Shown here piece after piece: positions 46,391 through 58,341 of a stretch of DNA of 64,000 bases (positions within the stretch are counted from its first letter, which is position 1; each line of letters starts with the position of its first letter). The notes under the pieces were generated by a model. The model was not told the origin of the DNA. It saw only the letters and a list, made by a program, of their open reading frames with translations, and did not search any database. The position numbers and the translations under genes were made by a program. The DNA is from Athripsodes cinereus (lineage: Eukaryota; Arthropoda; Insecta; Trichoptera; Leptoceridae). Where the stretch lies: assembly GCA_947579605.1 (NCBI GenBank), contig OX388305.1:31571542-31635541 (forward strand), read 5' to 3'.

Positions 46391-46871
46391 AGAAATGCGT
46401 TCATACCAAGAAAAAAAAAATCAAAGTTCTAGATTTGATTTCAGATGAACACATTTTAAAATCTCCTATATCTTGGCCATCGCGACTGGAGTGGCGGAGA
46501 GGTAACGCTCTTATCTAACAGAAGTATTATTGCATGTTTGAAAAGTAGAATCAATATTGTAAAGTATCCATTACTTCAAATTCATCTGCATAATTAAGAA
46601 AGTGCATTTTCTAATTAAGTGTTTCTAAATTGTAGGCAATGTTGTAAGTATATAGGTGCTCAATCATGAGTCTAAAGTGAACACAAATATAGGTACTTGA
46701 AAACGAGTCGAGAAAGTCTATTGTATAGTGCTGAAGTGCATGTAATGAAAATCGATATTCTACTGAAATGCACCCACTACGTAAGTAGTACTCGTACCTT
46801 TACTTTAGTGTTATGTATTATTTTATGCCTTAGTCAGATACAAGTTAAGATACAAATACAATGGAAAATTA

Positions 46872-47010
46872 ATATGATGGTGAGAACGGAAGCTCCTGAA
46901 AGCTGGCTCGCTATCAATAAGCTCACTGTGTAAGTACTGAATATAAAAGTGTTTTATTTTTGATACTTTATCATGAACTTCCCTCAAGTACCGTCTGTCG
47001 ACAAAATTGA
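46872..47010 (+). repeat. Penelope-like remnant related to the 35471 foldback
   Basis: 'gagaacggaagctcctgaaa', 'gctggctcgctatc', then 'gtgttttatttt' and 'catgaacttccctcaagtac' follow the same order as the minus-strand core and plus-strand flank at 35540-35700. The CTGATGA box has mutated (ATGATGG), so no ribozyme is expected. Confidence 0.5.
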
Positions 47011-47609
47011 CTATGAAAATTAATATCGTTGTGTCGGGAAAATTCAAGAGGACAGATTATTAGTAGGTACTAAATTGGGTACATTTTTTTTATTATTTTA
47101 TTTATTCTGCATGGATCAAACAGTTAATACAACAAATATAAACAATAAAAAATAACAATGAGCAAACCAATAAAGATCCCTTTCTTACCAAAATAATAAA
47201 CATAAATTTGAGGTAGTTCACTAAATAAAAAGATACATGAAGACTTAAAATTCTAAAACACTTATAAAAATGTAAATAAAAAAATTAAAAAAAGTTTTAA
47301 AAAAATGTAAAAATGTAAGTAAATGTAAAAAACACATAAAAATATACACATCCACCAAAGTCCACAAATCCAATCCCTAAAAGTAACGTTTACCACGTTT
47401 AACCCCCTACATAAATATGTACCTGACAAGTTTAGTAATAATATTGTACCTATGTCTAGAATATCTAGAATAAAATCACTTATAAATAATAATAATATAT
47501 CCACGCCAAAAAAACTGTATTGCACCATTTTGACATTTTTTGTCGTTCAAGAAAATTTATGAAACATACTCACAAAAAGCTTATCAGACTAGATAATGTT
47601 ATGCTCAGC

Positions 47610-47818
47610 AGGGTTACTCTCGACAATACTAAACACGATCTTAATCTAGTCTTGATCTTGATCATACGACGCACGAAGGGACTATGGTAAAAAACACGGC
47701 GCTACCGCTAACGCGCGATGGGTTTGTGTGTATTTTTGGCCAATAGTCACTTCGTGCGTCGTATGATCAAGATCAAGACTAGATTAAGATCGTGTTTAGT
47801 TTTGTCAAGAGTAGCCCT
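47610..47818. mobile_element. MITE, about 209 bp, terminal inverted repeats of about 70 bp
   Basis: 'agggttactctcgacaatac', 'taaacacgatcttaatctag', 'tcttgatcttgatcatacga' and 'cgcacgaag' at the left recur complemented at the right, with about five differences. A GC-rich core of about 60 bp lies between. One arm alone is recognisable at 50084-50125. The target duplication is not clear. Confidence 0.8.
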
Positions 47819-48152
47819 GCAGTAAATACACTGTTAGGCATAATACGCATTATTGAATCAGAATATTTTGTTATTGGGTAAGATGACAAAAGAAGAAAGG
47901 TATTTTATTCCTTTTTTTGTGCCACATATTATAATGTTTACAATGAAATATTATGCAATTAGGACGCAGGCTATGGATATTTTGACGAAACAACTTGTAT
48001 AGAATATCATTTTATAATAATCTGTCTCATTGAGTATGGTTACGCTTATTCTTATCTAATGACAAGTCACTATGTTATATGGGGACATAAAGCTTATATG
48101 TAATTGTATCGTGTTTTGAAAATTCTATTGAATAAAATTTAGTTCACCGAAA

Positions 48153-49836
48153 GATTTTTTATACAACAATATGTTACAATAGCTTTTTGTATTGATATTT
48201 TATAGCTTTAAAGCTGGCTGCATCTCAAAGCTCAGAGATTTTTTATACAACAATATGTTACAATAGCTTTTTGTATTGATATTTTATAGCTTTAAAGCTG
48301 GCTGCATCTCAAAGCTCAGAGATTTTTTATACAACAATATGTTACAATAGCTTTTTGTATTGATATTTTATAGCTTTAAAGCTGGCTGCATCTCAAAGCT
48401 CAGAGATTTTTTATACAACAATATGTTACAATAGCTTTTTGTATTGATATTTTATAGCTTTAAAGCTGGCTGCATTTCAAAGCTCAGAGATTTTTTATAC
48501 AACAATATGTTACAATAGCTTTTTGTATTGATATTTTATAGCTTTAAAGCTGGCTGCATCTCAAAGCTCAGAGATTTTTTATACAACAATATGTTACAAT
48601 AGCTTTTTGTATTGATATTTTATAGCTTTAAAGCTGGCTGCATCTCAAAGCTCAGAGATTTTTTATACAACAATATGTTACAATAGCTTTTTGTATTGAT
48701 ATTTTATAGCTTTAAAGCTGGCTGCATCTCAAAGCTCAGAGATTTTTTATACAACAATATGTTACAATAGCTTTTTGTATTGATATTTTATAGCTTTAAA
48801 GCTGGCTGCATCTCAAAGCTCAGAGATTTTTTATACAACAATATGTTACAATAGCTTTTTGTATTGATATTTTATAGCTTTAAAGCTGGCTGCATCTCAA
48901 AGCTCAGAGATTTTTTATACAACAATATGTTACAATAGCTTTTTGTATTGATATTTTATAGCTTTAAAGCTGGCTGCATCTCAAAGCTCAGAGATTTTTT
49001 ATACAACAATATGTTACAATAGCTTTTTGTATTGATATTTTATAGCTTTAAAGCTGGCTGCATCTCAAAGCTCAGAGATTTTTTATACAACAATATGTTA
49101 CAATAGCTTTTTGTATTGATATTTTATAGCTTTAAAGCTGGCTGCATCTCAAAGCTCAGAGATTTTTTATACAACAATATGTTACAATAGCTTTTTGTAT
49201 TGATATTTTATAGCTTTAAAGCTGGCTGCATCTCAAAGTTCAGAGATTTTTTATACAACAATATGTTACAATAGCTTTTTGTATTGATATTTTATAGCTT
49301 TAAAGCTGGCTGCATCTCAAAGCTCAGAGATTTTTTATACAACAATATGTTACAATAGCTTTTTGTATTGATATTTTATAGCTTTAAAGCTGGCTGCATC
49401 TCAAAGCTCAGAGATTTTTTATACAACAATATGTTACAATAGCTTTTTGTATTGATATTTTATAGCTTTAAAGCTGGCTGCATCTCAAAGCTCAGAGATT
49501 TTTTATACAACAATATGTTACAATAGCTTTTTGTATTGATATTTTATAGCTTTAAAGCTGGCTGCATCTCAAAGCTCAGAGATTTTTTATACAACAATAT
49601 GTTACAATAGCTTTTTGTATTGATATTTTATAGCTTTAAAGCTGGCTGCATCTCAAAGCTCAGAGATTTTTTATACAACAATATGTTACAATAGCTTTTT
49701 GTATTGATATTTTATAGCTTTAAAGCTGGCTGCATCTCAAAGTTCAGAGATTTTTTATACAACAATATGTTACAATAGCTTTTTGTATTGATATTTTATA
49801 GCTTTAAAGCTGGCTGCATCTCAAAGCTCAGAGATT
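48153..49836. repeat. 84-bp minisatellite, exactly 20 copies
   Basis: The anchor 'gattttt' recurs every 84 bp from 48153 to 49833 (1680 bp = 20 units). Units contain the perfect palindrome 'agctttaaagct' and 'ggctgcatctcaaagctcag'. Copies are almost identical. Variants seen are a C-to-T ('gcatttcaaag') near 48475 and the same C-to-T ('aaagttcag') at 49239 and 49743, which are exactly six units apart. No coding potential. Confidence 0.97.
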
Positions 49837-50083
49837 TTTAATAAATACGACTCGTAGATTTACAATTCAATTATCTAGGAGTGCGCTCAATATTTATGCT
49901 AATTTACAAATTTGGTTTTGTCTCTCTTTCACGTGCTATTTTTTCTAAAGCAATACACACATTCATGCGAACAGAATTAAATAATTAAACACGATGAAAT
50001 TTTCAATTTTGAACATTTCAATTTTCTATGTTTCATTTAAATATATATTATAGAAATAGATAAACTATTTTTGAGATCTGCAG

Positions 50084-50125
50084 AGTTACTATTGACACAA
50101 TCTTAATCTATCTTGAGTTTGATGG
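50084..50125. repeat. Single-arm remnant of the 47610 MITE
   Basis: 'gttactattgacacaatctt', 'aatctatcttgagtttgat' matches one terminal arm of the MITE at 47610-47818 with scattered substitutions. The partner arm is absent. Confidence 0.45.
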
Positions 50126-50524
50126 TTTTATTATGTGATATAACCTTAAAAATGCAACATTCATTGGTGTATTCGTTAATATTGCTGATGTTGATCAATC
50201 TTTGTGTAATATAATTTCAAAATTCGTCAACAATAATACCACATGCCTGGTAAAAAAATCGTTAATTAAAAATCTATGATTTGACTCTAGCACCACATCA
50301 TCTGTATTTCTGAAACAAAAATGTTTTACGCAAAAACTGATTTTTTAACGAAAATATGATTGATTATTATTTTATTTTTTCACTTTTCAATCATTTCATC
50401 AAATTGATTTCTGTTTATAAAACCAAATAAGTAAAAATATGACAAATATATTAGTATTGGGGTGTATGAACTATTTTCTAATAGTATCAACGGCTGAATA
50501 TTTGCTTTATATATAATTTTTTAG

Positions 50525-50830
50525 GTTGATTTTAACAAATCGCACCTCTGAGATAAGCTCGCAATATTTTTTTAATGCATCTAGATTTATATAATAAACT
50601 CAAATACGTTAGCTAAAAGCTTGTGTCGTGAAAGAGGAGAAAGAAAGAATATGTTTATTGATAATTTGACATTGTCATGTATTTGTGTGTAAAATTGTTT
50701 GTAATAAATGTGCAGTAAAGAATTTGGATAAGTTGGAAGAAATAGCGCTTTTGAATTTAATTCGGCTTCTGTATATTATTCATTGTGTAAATTTGCTTGT
50801 TATCAATTAACTGTAAAGAATAAATTTAAA
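50525..50830 (+). repeat. Two decayed LINE-tail repeats with a SINE-B scrap
   Basis: 50525-50575 ('ggttgattttaacaaatcgc', 'gataagctcgc') and 50728-50825 ('ttggataagttggaagaaat', 'agcgcttttg', 'aattaactgtaaagaataaa') follow the order of the 'gcgataaactcgcc' family. Between them 'gctaaaagcttgtgtcgtga' (50612-50631) is a minus-strand scrap of SINE-B. Confidence 0.5.
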
Positions 50831-51374
50831 ACAATATTACTATACATATTATTCTTCTGAAAATCAATGCATGAATTACATTTACATAATATGTTTTTAA
50901 TAATACCTACCTACCTAAAATTTGAACTTGCATATCAGGTTTTAGTTGTAAGAGAAAGATAATTTTGTTAGTTATAGATAAATTATAGATAGCATAATAA
51001 TGTTAAGCAGTTAGTTTGTAATGGTTTAGAAATGATTTTGTTTAATCGTTTCTAGATAACAGTAGATTATACAAACATGACGAAGGTGTGACACCTGAAA
51101 CTGTATTATAAACTAAAATTAATATGTTCACTAATAACTTCAGCAAAGGGTTGAAGACCTCATTATTATGTTATTATACATATTATAATCAACAAGCATG
51201 TCATAATATTAATATTATAGGTATTTGTAAAATTGTATAAGAATGGATTTATTTATGAAGGCATCGAATATAGATATTTATTTTTGATAAAACAATGGTT
51301 TATATCCTTTGTTGTGCAGATTTATTTATATTGAACATAATAATACGATGTCAAAATTATTTCAAAAAATAAAT

Positions 51375-51510
51375 AGGTTTGCCACGCATCCTAAATGTCT
51401 TATTTTTTTGTTGGTTCGAAAAGACCGGCTTGCATGTTTATTACATGTAGCTAGGCTGATGGCTATACCCCACTGTGGAATATGACGTGATGCTTTAGTC
51501 CTAGCAATAG
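51375..51510 (+). repeat. SINE-A family, 3'-half copy
   Basis: 'aggtttgccacgcatcctaa', 'atgtctt', 'gttggttcgaaaagacc', 'gcttgcatgtttattacatg', 'ccccactgtggaatatgacg' and 'tgatgctttagt' are in SINE-A order. Diverged, tail lost. Confidence 0.6.
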
Positions 51511-52199
51511 TTAAATTAAATCAATTTATGTAAAATTATTTATTTATATAAGAAGTTCAATGGATGGATCACACTTTTTTCTTAGCAATGTTTTAAGTGA
51601 ACTGAAAAAATTAACTCTTTTTATATTGCATTGAAATAATAATTAAAATAAATATGTTTAGTTATACCTTTTTTCAAGTATATTGTACCGTTTTATTTGT
51701 TATATTTTAAAATATAATTAACATTTATAATTTTGACATAGCTCGTTATCAGAACCGTCAAGATATTCTTCGTTTGCTGTTAAAATAATTAACCACCTGA
51801 TCGCTTTATCTAGCGAATGACATTTTAAAATAGAAATGAATAATTTAATTATTTTGTTATTAATTGAAACTTGTAAAGCATAACTTTCGTTATTATTACA
51901 GTTTATATTATCTATTGGAATCATTTATTTCAGCTATAGCCCACGTATTTCTTAATGTCACTTGATATCAAAGGTCAGCGCTTGTTTTAGGAAACCCTTT
52001 TGTAGAGGAGGTTGCATTAGAAAACTAATATATCATACTAAGTACATATTTACTACTACATGCCGCGATATAAAAACGTAGGATTGGATAGTTTAATAAA
52101 TCTCTAACTATTATCTTGTCTTCTATCTTTTTGTATATCTCCTTTGACGAACAATTCAGCAGAAGAATAACATAATATAACTCATTAATTCAAAAATTA

Positions 52200-52362
52200 A
52201 AGAAACTTTCTATTTTCCACTAAAAAAAATTATTTAGCTATAACGTTTAGTTAAACATTGTTTAGTATTGTTACTGATGATGGAACAAGTAGTTCCGAAA
52301 ACGTTATAATTAAATAAAGTTATTTTAGTGGAAAATACAAAGATTCTTTTATTTTTAAATTA
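52200..52362. repeat. Foldback enclosing a hammerhead-like motif
   Basis: Left arm 'ctattttccactaaaa' to 'ctataacgtt' and right arm 'aacgttataattaaataaag' to 'tagtggaaaatacaaag' are imperfect complements of about 50 bp. The hammerhead-like motif lies at the centre. Same architecture as the foldbacks at 35471 and 60160. Confidence 0.65.
52261..52314 (+). ncRNA. Candidate type-I hammerhead ribozyme, copy C (54 nt)
   Basis: The core boxes are present in order: CTGATGA (52274-52280), a stem II of 5 bp (GGAAC/GTTCC) with loop aagta, and GAAA (52297-52300). A four-base minimal stem-III loop follows, then the cleavage-site dinucleotide TA. Stem I pairs GTTA with TAAT, then TTTA with TAAA across an internal bulge (gtatt). 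Every conserved core position is kept. Penelope-like retroelements are known to carry such minimal hammerheads. Predicted cleavage would fall after 52306. Not tested. Confidence 0.6.
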
Positions 52363-52370
52363 ATAATAAA

Positions 52371-53050
52371 TTTGGAATTCCACAGTGTTAATCACGAAAC
52401 ATTCTAAAAAATATAATATAACTCTTTTATTATGTACTGATTATTACGAATATTTATAAAAGATGAATTTTGATTTGAAATAAATCTACATACACCACAA
52501 ACATGCTCTCAGTGTAGGAATATAAAAGGTATCGTCATATCGTAAAGGATTTTTTTTTATTTATCAATACGAGTCAACACGTCACGAGTAGGTTTTTTTG
52601 TCATCACTTAGATAAGTAAATTGGTGCGTATTACATGTTAACACTATTATAATTAATTAAATAAAATATAAGAAACATTGTATTTTCCACTCAAATAACT
52701 ATTTAGTTATAGCGTTTTCAGAACAAGTTGTTCCATCATCAGTAACAATACTAAACATAAATTAATTTCAAGGCAGGGGTGGAGTAGAAAGAATCAGAGA
52801 CAAGAGTAGAGATGATATAGGTGGGGTTTGGATATTTATAATATTTTCATTTTTTATGCAGCAATTTTAATTTCCAATGATTCCGATTTCAATATATATC
52901 CAATTTCCTTCCTTTGTCACAGTTACGCCCACCACTCCTTCACATTCACCCCAACATGACCGTCTTTGAATTTAATGTACCTATGTTTAATATGGAATTC
53001 ACAGTGTTAATCACGAAACACTCGAAAAACCATATTTTTCTTTTTTAGAA
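52371..53050. repeat. Duplicated flank of the hammerhead elements
   Basis: 'ggaattc.cacagtgttaat' and 'cacgaaaca.tc' occur at 52376-52405 and 52993-53021 in the same orientation, one near each hammerhead-like motif. This suggests one larger, decayed element spanning 52.2-53.05 kb with repeated terminal parts. Confidence 0.4.
52702..52755 (-). ncRNA. Candidate type-I hammerhead ribozyme, copy D (54 nt)
   Basis: Same 54-nt layout as copy C on the opposite strand: CTGATGA (complement at 52736-52742), stem II GGAAC/GTTCT, and GAAA (complement at 52716-52719). The cleavage dinucleotide TA follows. Stem I pairs GTTA with TAAC. Relative to copy C the substitutions keep pairing (TAAT to TAAC turns G-U into G-C; GTTCC to GTTCT turns G-C into G-U). 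It is followed by the same outer sequence 'gtggaaaatacaatg'. Confidence 0.6.
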
Positions 53051-54139
53051 AGAAAACCTTACAAAAAACTTTCTCAGAAGCGATTAGCAATAGTTACATA
53101 CAAATATAGTTTTTTTGTTATATTTGTATATGTGCTTCTGCAAACCTAAGTGTAATGATATATTTTTATTTTCAGTTACTTATGAGTTTAATTTTGACTG
53201 TAGCTACACTGACATCAGTTATTGTTATTTCCGCTATATTTATCATAGAATGATGAAATTAAATCAATCTAGTTTATGTTATTTCTATAAATATTGCGTC
53301 ATCTGTACATTTATTTCATAACGTACAATTCTGGAATAATTATTATCTATAAATACACTCAGTAGAGTGTAGAGACAATATAGAACTATATTGCATAGTT
53401 ACACTCAATAGTTTGATTTTGATTATCCATGGTTATTAGGTGAGTATTTCTATGTATCTAAATAGTTATTTACACAAAGATCAAGTGATTCGTATAATAA
53501 TAATCATAGTGACAATATTGATTATGAATATGTTTCTAAACGAATCATATTGGCAAATGCATTAGGAAATAACACCTTCATATTACGTAGGTAATTATCG
53601 AGAACCTGGACCGAGATATTGTATAAATCAACAATGCTTAGAGCATCCTGCCTATCATATTTAATATACGCAGGTTTCCGTGTTCAATCAAGTATTCTGT
53701 GTTTTTTAAATGTCCTCAATTCAGTGACCAATCCTGGATGCCTTCAACTTTTGTTGCAAAGAAAATGATTTGCATGTTTTTTTACATGCAGTTAGTTTAC
53801 TGATGTCTCAACATAATTACAGTAAATGCCATTATAGTATGAATGAATTTAAATTATGTAGGTACATAGTGTTTGTATCAAAGGATAAAAAGAAAATTCC
53901 GCAGTATAATAAAAAATATTCGATAAATATATTTTAAAAATCATAAAAAAATTGATGAGCTATCTAATATGCAATCAAGTTGATTTTTTAGTGTGAGTAC
54001 AATAATATAGATTTTGATAAATTCATCTCCTCCCCCCCCCCCTCCTCTCCTTTACACAAGTTAACTTTTAATGGAGGGTAAAACAGAATAAATCTAGGTT
54101 TCTTATTAAGGTGATTAAGTTATATTTAATGTTATATTT
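53051..54139. other. AT-rich intergenic DNA, little recognisable
   Basis: Only a doubtful SINE-A scrap near 53730-53840 ('gtttttttacatgcagttag') and a C-run near 54032 were noticed. No gene. Confidence 0.35.
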
Positions 54140-54270
54140 TATATGTTTATTATATTCTTCACTGTAGGTACATTGTTTACATTATTTGAAATCAGTACAA
54201 TAAAAATATCAGTTATTCAATGAACAGAGGGCGAGTTTATCGCTCGAATGCGATGTCTTCCTACTAATCC
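54140..54270 (-). repeat. LINE-tail repeat ('gcgataaactcgcc' family)
   Basis: 'ttattatattcttcactgta', 'cattgtttacattatttgaa', 'cagagggcgagtttatcgct' and 'gcgatgtcttcctactaatc' on the plus strand, i.e. a minus-oriented copy, fairly intact. Confidence 0.7.
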
Positions 54271-55475
54271 AAATTTTTGTTCAATATTATAATTTGCATA
54301 AAAAATGTATAGTACAAAAATATCACATAGGTAACTGACCCTACCTACATAATGTACATATATATTTATATGTTTTTGTTTTATAAATACCATTATGTTC
54401 TCTAACATATATTCTTTATAGAAATTATGTGAATGTCAAATGAATCATTAAATGTGGTCCTGAAATATAAATACATAGTAAATTTAATATAGAAATAATA
54501 TTAAGCAAGTTACCATTTATAGGAAATAATATAATGGATCATAAAAATCTTTAAATATACTCGTAGTGAAAAGCTTCGCAAAAATACATCTAGTCATTTA
54601 TGATTTTGCATCCTAGTGAATGCGAAAAAAATATTTTTCAACGAAGTTATTATCTATTGCATGAATATTATTTAATAATAAAAAAAACTTTCATGTCTAT
54701 ACATAAATTACAATAGATTTTTAGCCAAAAAGTGCGTTAGGCCTGAGAACATCAGTGACATTGAGACGGGCAATGGACTTATCAAAGGTATCTTGATTCT
54801 AAATTTAAATCATCAGTTTCCACTTCATAGGCTTCCTTAGCAATTACGTAATTCTTCGCAGTTGACAACTCTTTAAGGCAATGGAACTATCTAAACTTAA
54901 AACTATCGCGACCTTTAAGTTCTTCTTTACAGAGATGTCTCAAGTTCATGTTAAATACAAATTATACAACATTAAAAAAAATACTGTACGTAACGACTCT
55001 CTAATATGATCAAACCAAACCATACATTTTGAAAATAACGATAGTTATCTTTGAGTGAGTTCCCAGTAGCCTTCTGTCGAAGTAACCAAAGGTATTTTCT
55101 ATGATGAAGTGATGTCGACAGTAATATCCTGAAAATAGAAAATCTGTTTCTGCAAAATTACTTTGAATTGATGAAGTTTCTAGTACTTCTTTAAAAAAAG
55201 AAATAATAACGAAGGAAACGACAAATTGACCATAAAAGAACAAATTTTGCTTTTTATTTTTGTTTAATAAATAGTCAAATCGATTTTTAATAATGGTATT
55301 TAAAAAAAGTTTATTGACGGCCACCTTTGTGATTCGAATCGAGTTCGCTTCAATTGCTTGAATTCTTGAATTCATTTCATCTCACGTATGTTTTGATGAA
55401 TAAAATAGTTATATAAATAACAGCAAATTTTACATCTGACATCGGTCCTGATAACTAATAACAGATATAGAAAGG
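54271..55475. other. AT-rich intergenic DNA, no feature seen
   Basis: The 121-codon minus-strand frame at 55010-55375 shows no convincing family resemblance. Nothing else noted. Confidence 0.4.
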
Positions 55476-55569
55476 TTTTCACGACACAAGCCTTTAATAG
55501 CTTATTGTAAAAGGTGTATAAGGTTGTATTTGGGTTTATAACATAAACCCAGATATATCTTAAAAAAAA
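55476..55569 (+). repeat. SINE-B, 5'-truncated copy
   Basis: 'ttttcacgacacaagccttt', 'aaaaggtgtataaggttgta', 'tttgggtttata', 'aacccagatatatctt' and a short poly(A). The tRNA-derived head is missing. Confidence 0.8.
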
Positions 55570-55820
55570 TGTTAAAAAGAAATTGGTTGATTTATGTTAA
55601 TTAAATAATAAATAAATAAATCTTGATTGGCATAAGAACAGTAAACAAGTTTATATGACATTGATAAACGTCATAAAGCGGGCTTATTGCATACATTTCT
55701 TCCAGCCAACCCAAAGAAAAAATATCAAATACAAACATAAAATGAATACAGGATAAAAGAAATTCAAATTATGTAAAAAAACAGAATATTTAATTTTAAC
55801 GAAATGAATTTAATATTATT

Positions 55821-55947
55821 TATGTATTCATTCTTTACTGTACATTAATTACAAACAATTACGTAAAAGGTATTCATTCATTTTAGATGCAATAAATATA
55901 CAGAGGACGAGTTTATCGCAAAGGCGTAATCTCTTCCAACTGACCCA
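55821..55947 (-). repeat. LINE-tail repeat ('gcgataaactcgcc' family)
   Basis: 'attctttactgtacattaat', 'cagaggacgagtttatcgca', 'gcgtaatctcttccaactga'. A minus-oriented copy. A further decayed copy lies at 55672-55722. Confidence 0.65.
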
Positions 55948-56447
55948 AAATATTGAAGAGGTACAAACCTTGGGTGGGACTCTATTCCAAATCCTCTCGC
56001 CATGATCGGTAAAGGAATTCGTATAAAAACTATACCGATGATACATACCATGAATACAATATAATGCTGACATTATCTACAACACACACTTTGTGCTGAA
56101 GTGTGAAACACAATTTAATATATTATCCCATAATTACCTATTGTAGAACGAATGGAACTGTGATCCTGTGATGCAACAAACTTTGAATTTCTCGCTTCTT
56201 GTAACTTAACTACTGCAATGATTCACAATACAGTATAACTTGTACGATTTCTGCTACTACATTCTGAGAATTGTTGTACAAGAATAGAATAAACTAGAAT
56301 CAAAGTTGAAAGTTCATCTCATTAACTACTTCTCTTGGTGCAGTGCCGGTTAAGAGTTCATCGACTTAAAAATGTACGTAATTCAGAAAGTTTTTTCTTT
56401 AAGTAATATTAATAAGAAGGGTCTTATGCTTAATAAAGTAACTCTAA

Positions 56448-56935
56448 TGTGGTGTTCACACGAAGTGACATAAAGGCTGGACAATTTCGCTTGCATAAAA
56501 AATAAAATCCGACGATCGTCCATAAACATAAAACGTGTTCACACAGTCCACTGAAATGGATTCAATCTGATAAGGCACTTTGATTTTGACGTAATTTTTA
56601 AATAGGCGGATGTCGTGGTGTGTCTACCTTTGGTCAAAAATGCTGTAGCAGAAGATGTGACACATTTCCTAATAAGACAAAAATTAAAAAAAATTATTAC
56701 AAGTTTCCTCCGATCCCTTCTTTCTTGCTGAAGGTTTTGCTGATTCACTGGTTCTGCCTGCACGGAAATACCGTGATGTTCAACCCTACCATCCGCCTTG
56801 ATCTTTTGACTGGATATACTGTCTAGCTGTCATTTCCGAATAAGACAGACAACTTTGTTAAAGTGATACGTAAAAACATGTACGGCTAATAATATTTTGG
56901 TTTCCTGGCGATATTCGCCTCGTGTGAACACATCA
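56448..56935 (+). mobile_element. PIF/Harbinger MITE, 488 bp, diverged copy 3
   Basis: Inverted ends 'tgtggtgttcaca' and 'tgtgaacacatca', flanked by TAA (56445-56447 and 56936-56938). The interior keeps 'tgttcacacagtccac', 'cactttgattttgacg', 'gcggatgtcg' and 'tttcctggcgatattcgcc' in the order of 41114-41652. Shorter and much older than the other two. Confidence 0.8.
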
Positions 56936-57035
56936 TAACATATATAATCTGCTTAAAATAGATATGCAGATGTGGAGATTCAATGTTCAATTCTATAATA
57001 TTCATAGGTGAGAGAGTAGGGTAGGTGCACTATTA

Positions 57036-57039
<4 letters not shown>

Positions 57040-57067
<28 letters not shown>
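57040..57067. repeat. (GT)n microsatellite
   Basis: Uninterrupted gt dinucleotide run of about 14 repeats. Confidence 0.95.
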
Positions 57068-57069
<2 letters not shown>

Positions 57070-58246
57070 AGATTCAATTAGGAGGGGAGGGGGGTCTGTA
57101 TTCAATACTGCGTGTGAGGAGGCTATAGCGATATAAGTAGATATTTTTATACTAACATAATTTAATTTCAATTGTAAAATACTGTCAATTAAAAAAATAA
57201 TTGGTTTTAAACATTTATCTAACTTCAGATTTATAATTTTTCATTCTTTTTATATTCATAAATATTTATTTTTGTTAAACAAAAATTTTAATAAACCTTT
57301 AGGTAATATTCAACATTAATTATATAGAATTAGTTAAAAAGTAAAGAAAGTGATGAAATATTACAAGTAGGACAAATGAGTAAGGCAATAAACTCGTAAG
57401 AAAATGTATAAGTGATACCAGGAATAATAATTACTTATATCGAATTGTTTTTGTTGCAATCACCCCCGAATGTAACGAATGTTAATGATATTATACCTAA
57501 ATAACATTTCCATGAAAAACATATTCCACTTAGTAGTTGGATACTATAAGTTAAGTATGTAGGTATTTAGTAGAATATTTATTAGTTGTTAGTTGGTATC
57601 GGTACTTAGTATATGAGGGAGGTAGGTAAGTGATGGTAAGCGAAGTAAGCGTTACTAAGTGTTCGAAGAATCATCACAATAATAATATGTGGGGGTGGAA
57701 AATTTTCACAAGAAATTAATTTGCTTAATGGTCTCGTGTAGAGACAACGCTAGCGCTAAGGGAGAGATATTATATCCATCATGTAGGTACCTACATCGAC
57801 TATATAACATAAGACTTATGTATAGGTACCAGATACTTTATGTTATATAGTATCACTATATAATTATAATATTATATCTGAATAGTGTAGGTACATAGTA
57901 TACATATTATGTAGTACAGTTGCAAAGTATCTGCACAATATATATTAGAATTTTCCTAACTTTTCCTCTCGATAACATAGAGAGAAAACAAGATTTTAAC
58001 ATTGAAACAATTGTTTGACAAGTTGATGACCAATTTTTGTGACGTTTCTATGTGAAAATAACAAATCTTTGTCGATCAAAATCATTTGATATTTGATAAT
58101 TTTATTGCACACAACAAAGTTAAATCTTAATCTAAACATCCTCCTTATAGAGTAGTATGTATATTTCCATCGCTTGATGGCGGAAAACATTGAAACATTT
58201 TGTATCATATATATTGAATACTAAACGGAATGCATAACCTATAGCT

Positions 58247-58314
58247 TGTACGCGACTAACTTCGCGCTCTCAACATATAAAACCAACGTAGAGGCGCGAA
58301 GTTAGTCGCGTACA
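58247..58314. repeat. Short perfect-stem inverted repeat
   Basis: Arms 58247-58270 and 58291-58314: 21 consecutive complementary bases beginning 'tgtacgcgactaacttcgcg', GC-rich in an AT-rich context, around a spacer of about 20 bp. Possibly a minimal MITE or a structured RNA or terminator. Confidence 0.7.
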
Positions 58315-58341
58315 GACTTCCTCTAGAATATTTGCCTTTTT

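Noticed and set aside
46440..46545. tRNA-like head 'tggcggagaggtaacgctct'
   Set aside because: A box A-like string only. No box B, no cloverleaf and no second copy found.
48153..49836. CRISPR array
   Set aside because: The 84-bp units are contiguous and nearly identical with no unique spacers, in a eukaryotic genome. It is a minisatellite.
51075..51110. 'atgacgaaggtgtgacacct' followed by gaaac as a hammerhead core
   Set aside because: The first box lacks the conserved C and no stem I pairing could be found. It may be a decayed Penelope-like end but is not supportable as a ribozyme.
55010..55375. 121-aa minus-strand frame with an 'IIENTFGYF' stretch resembling the C-terminus of Harbinger nucleases
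   Set aside because: The resemblance covers fewer than ten residues, no DDE context is visible, and composition is AT-typical. A profile search would be needed.
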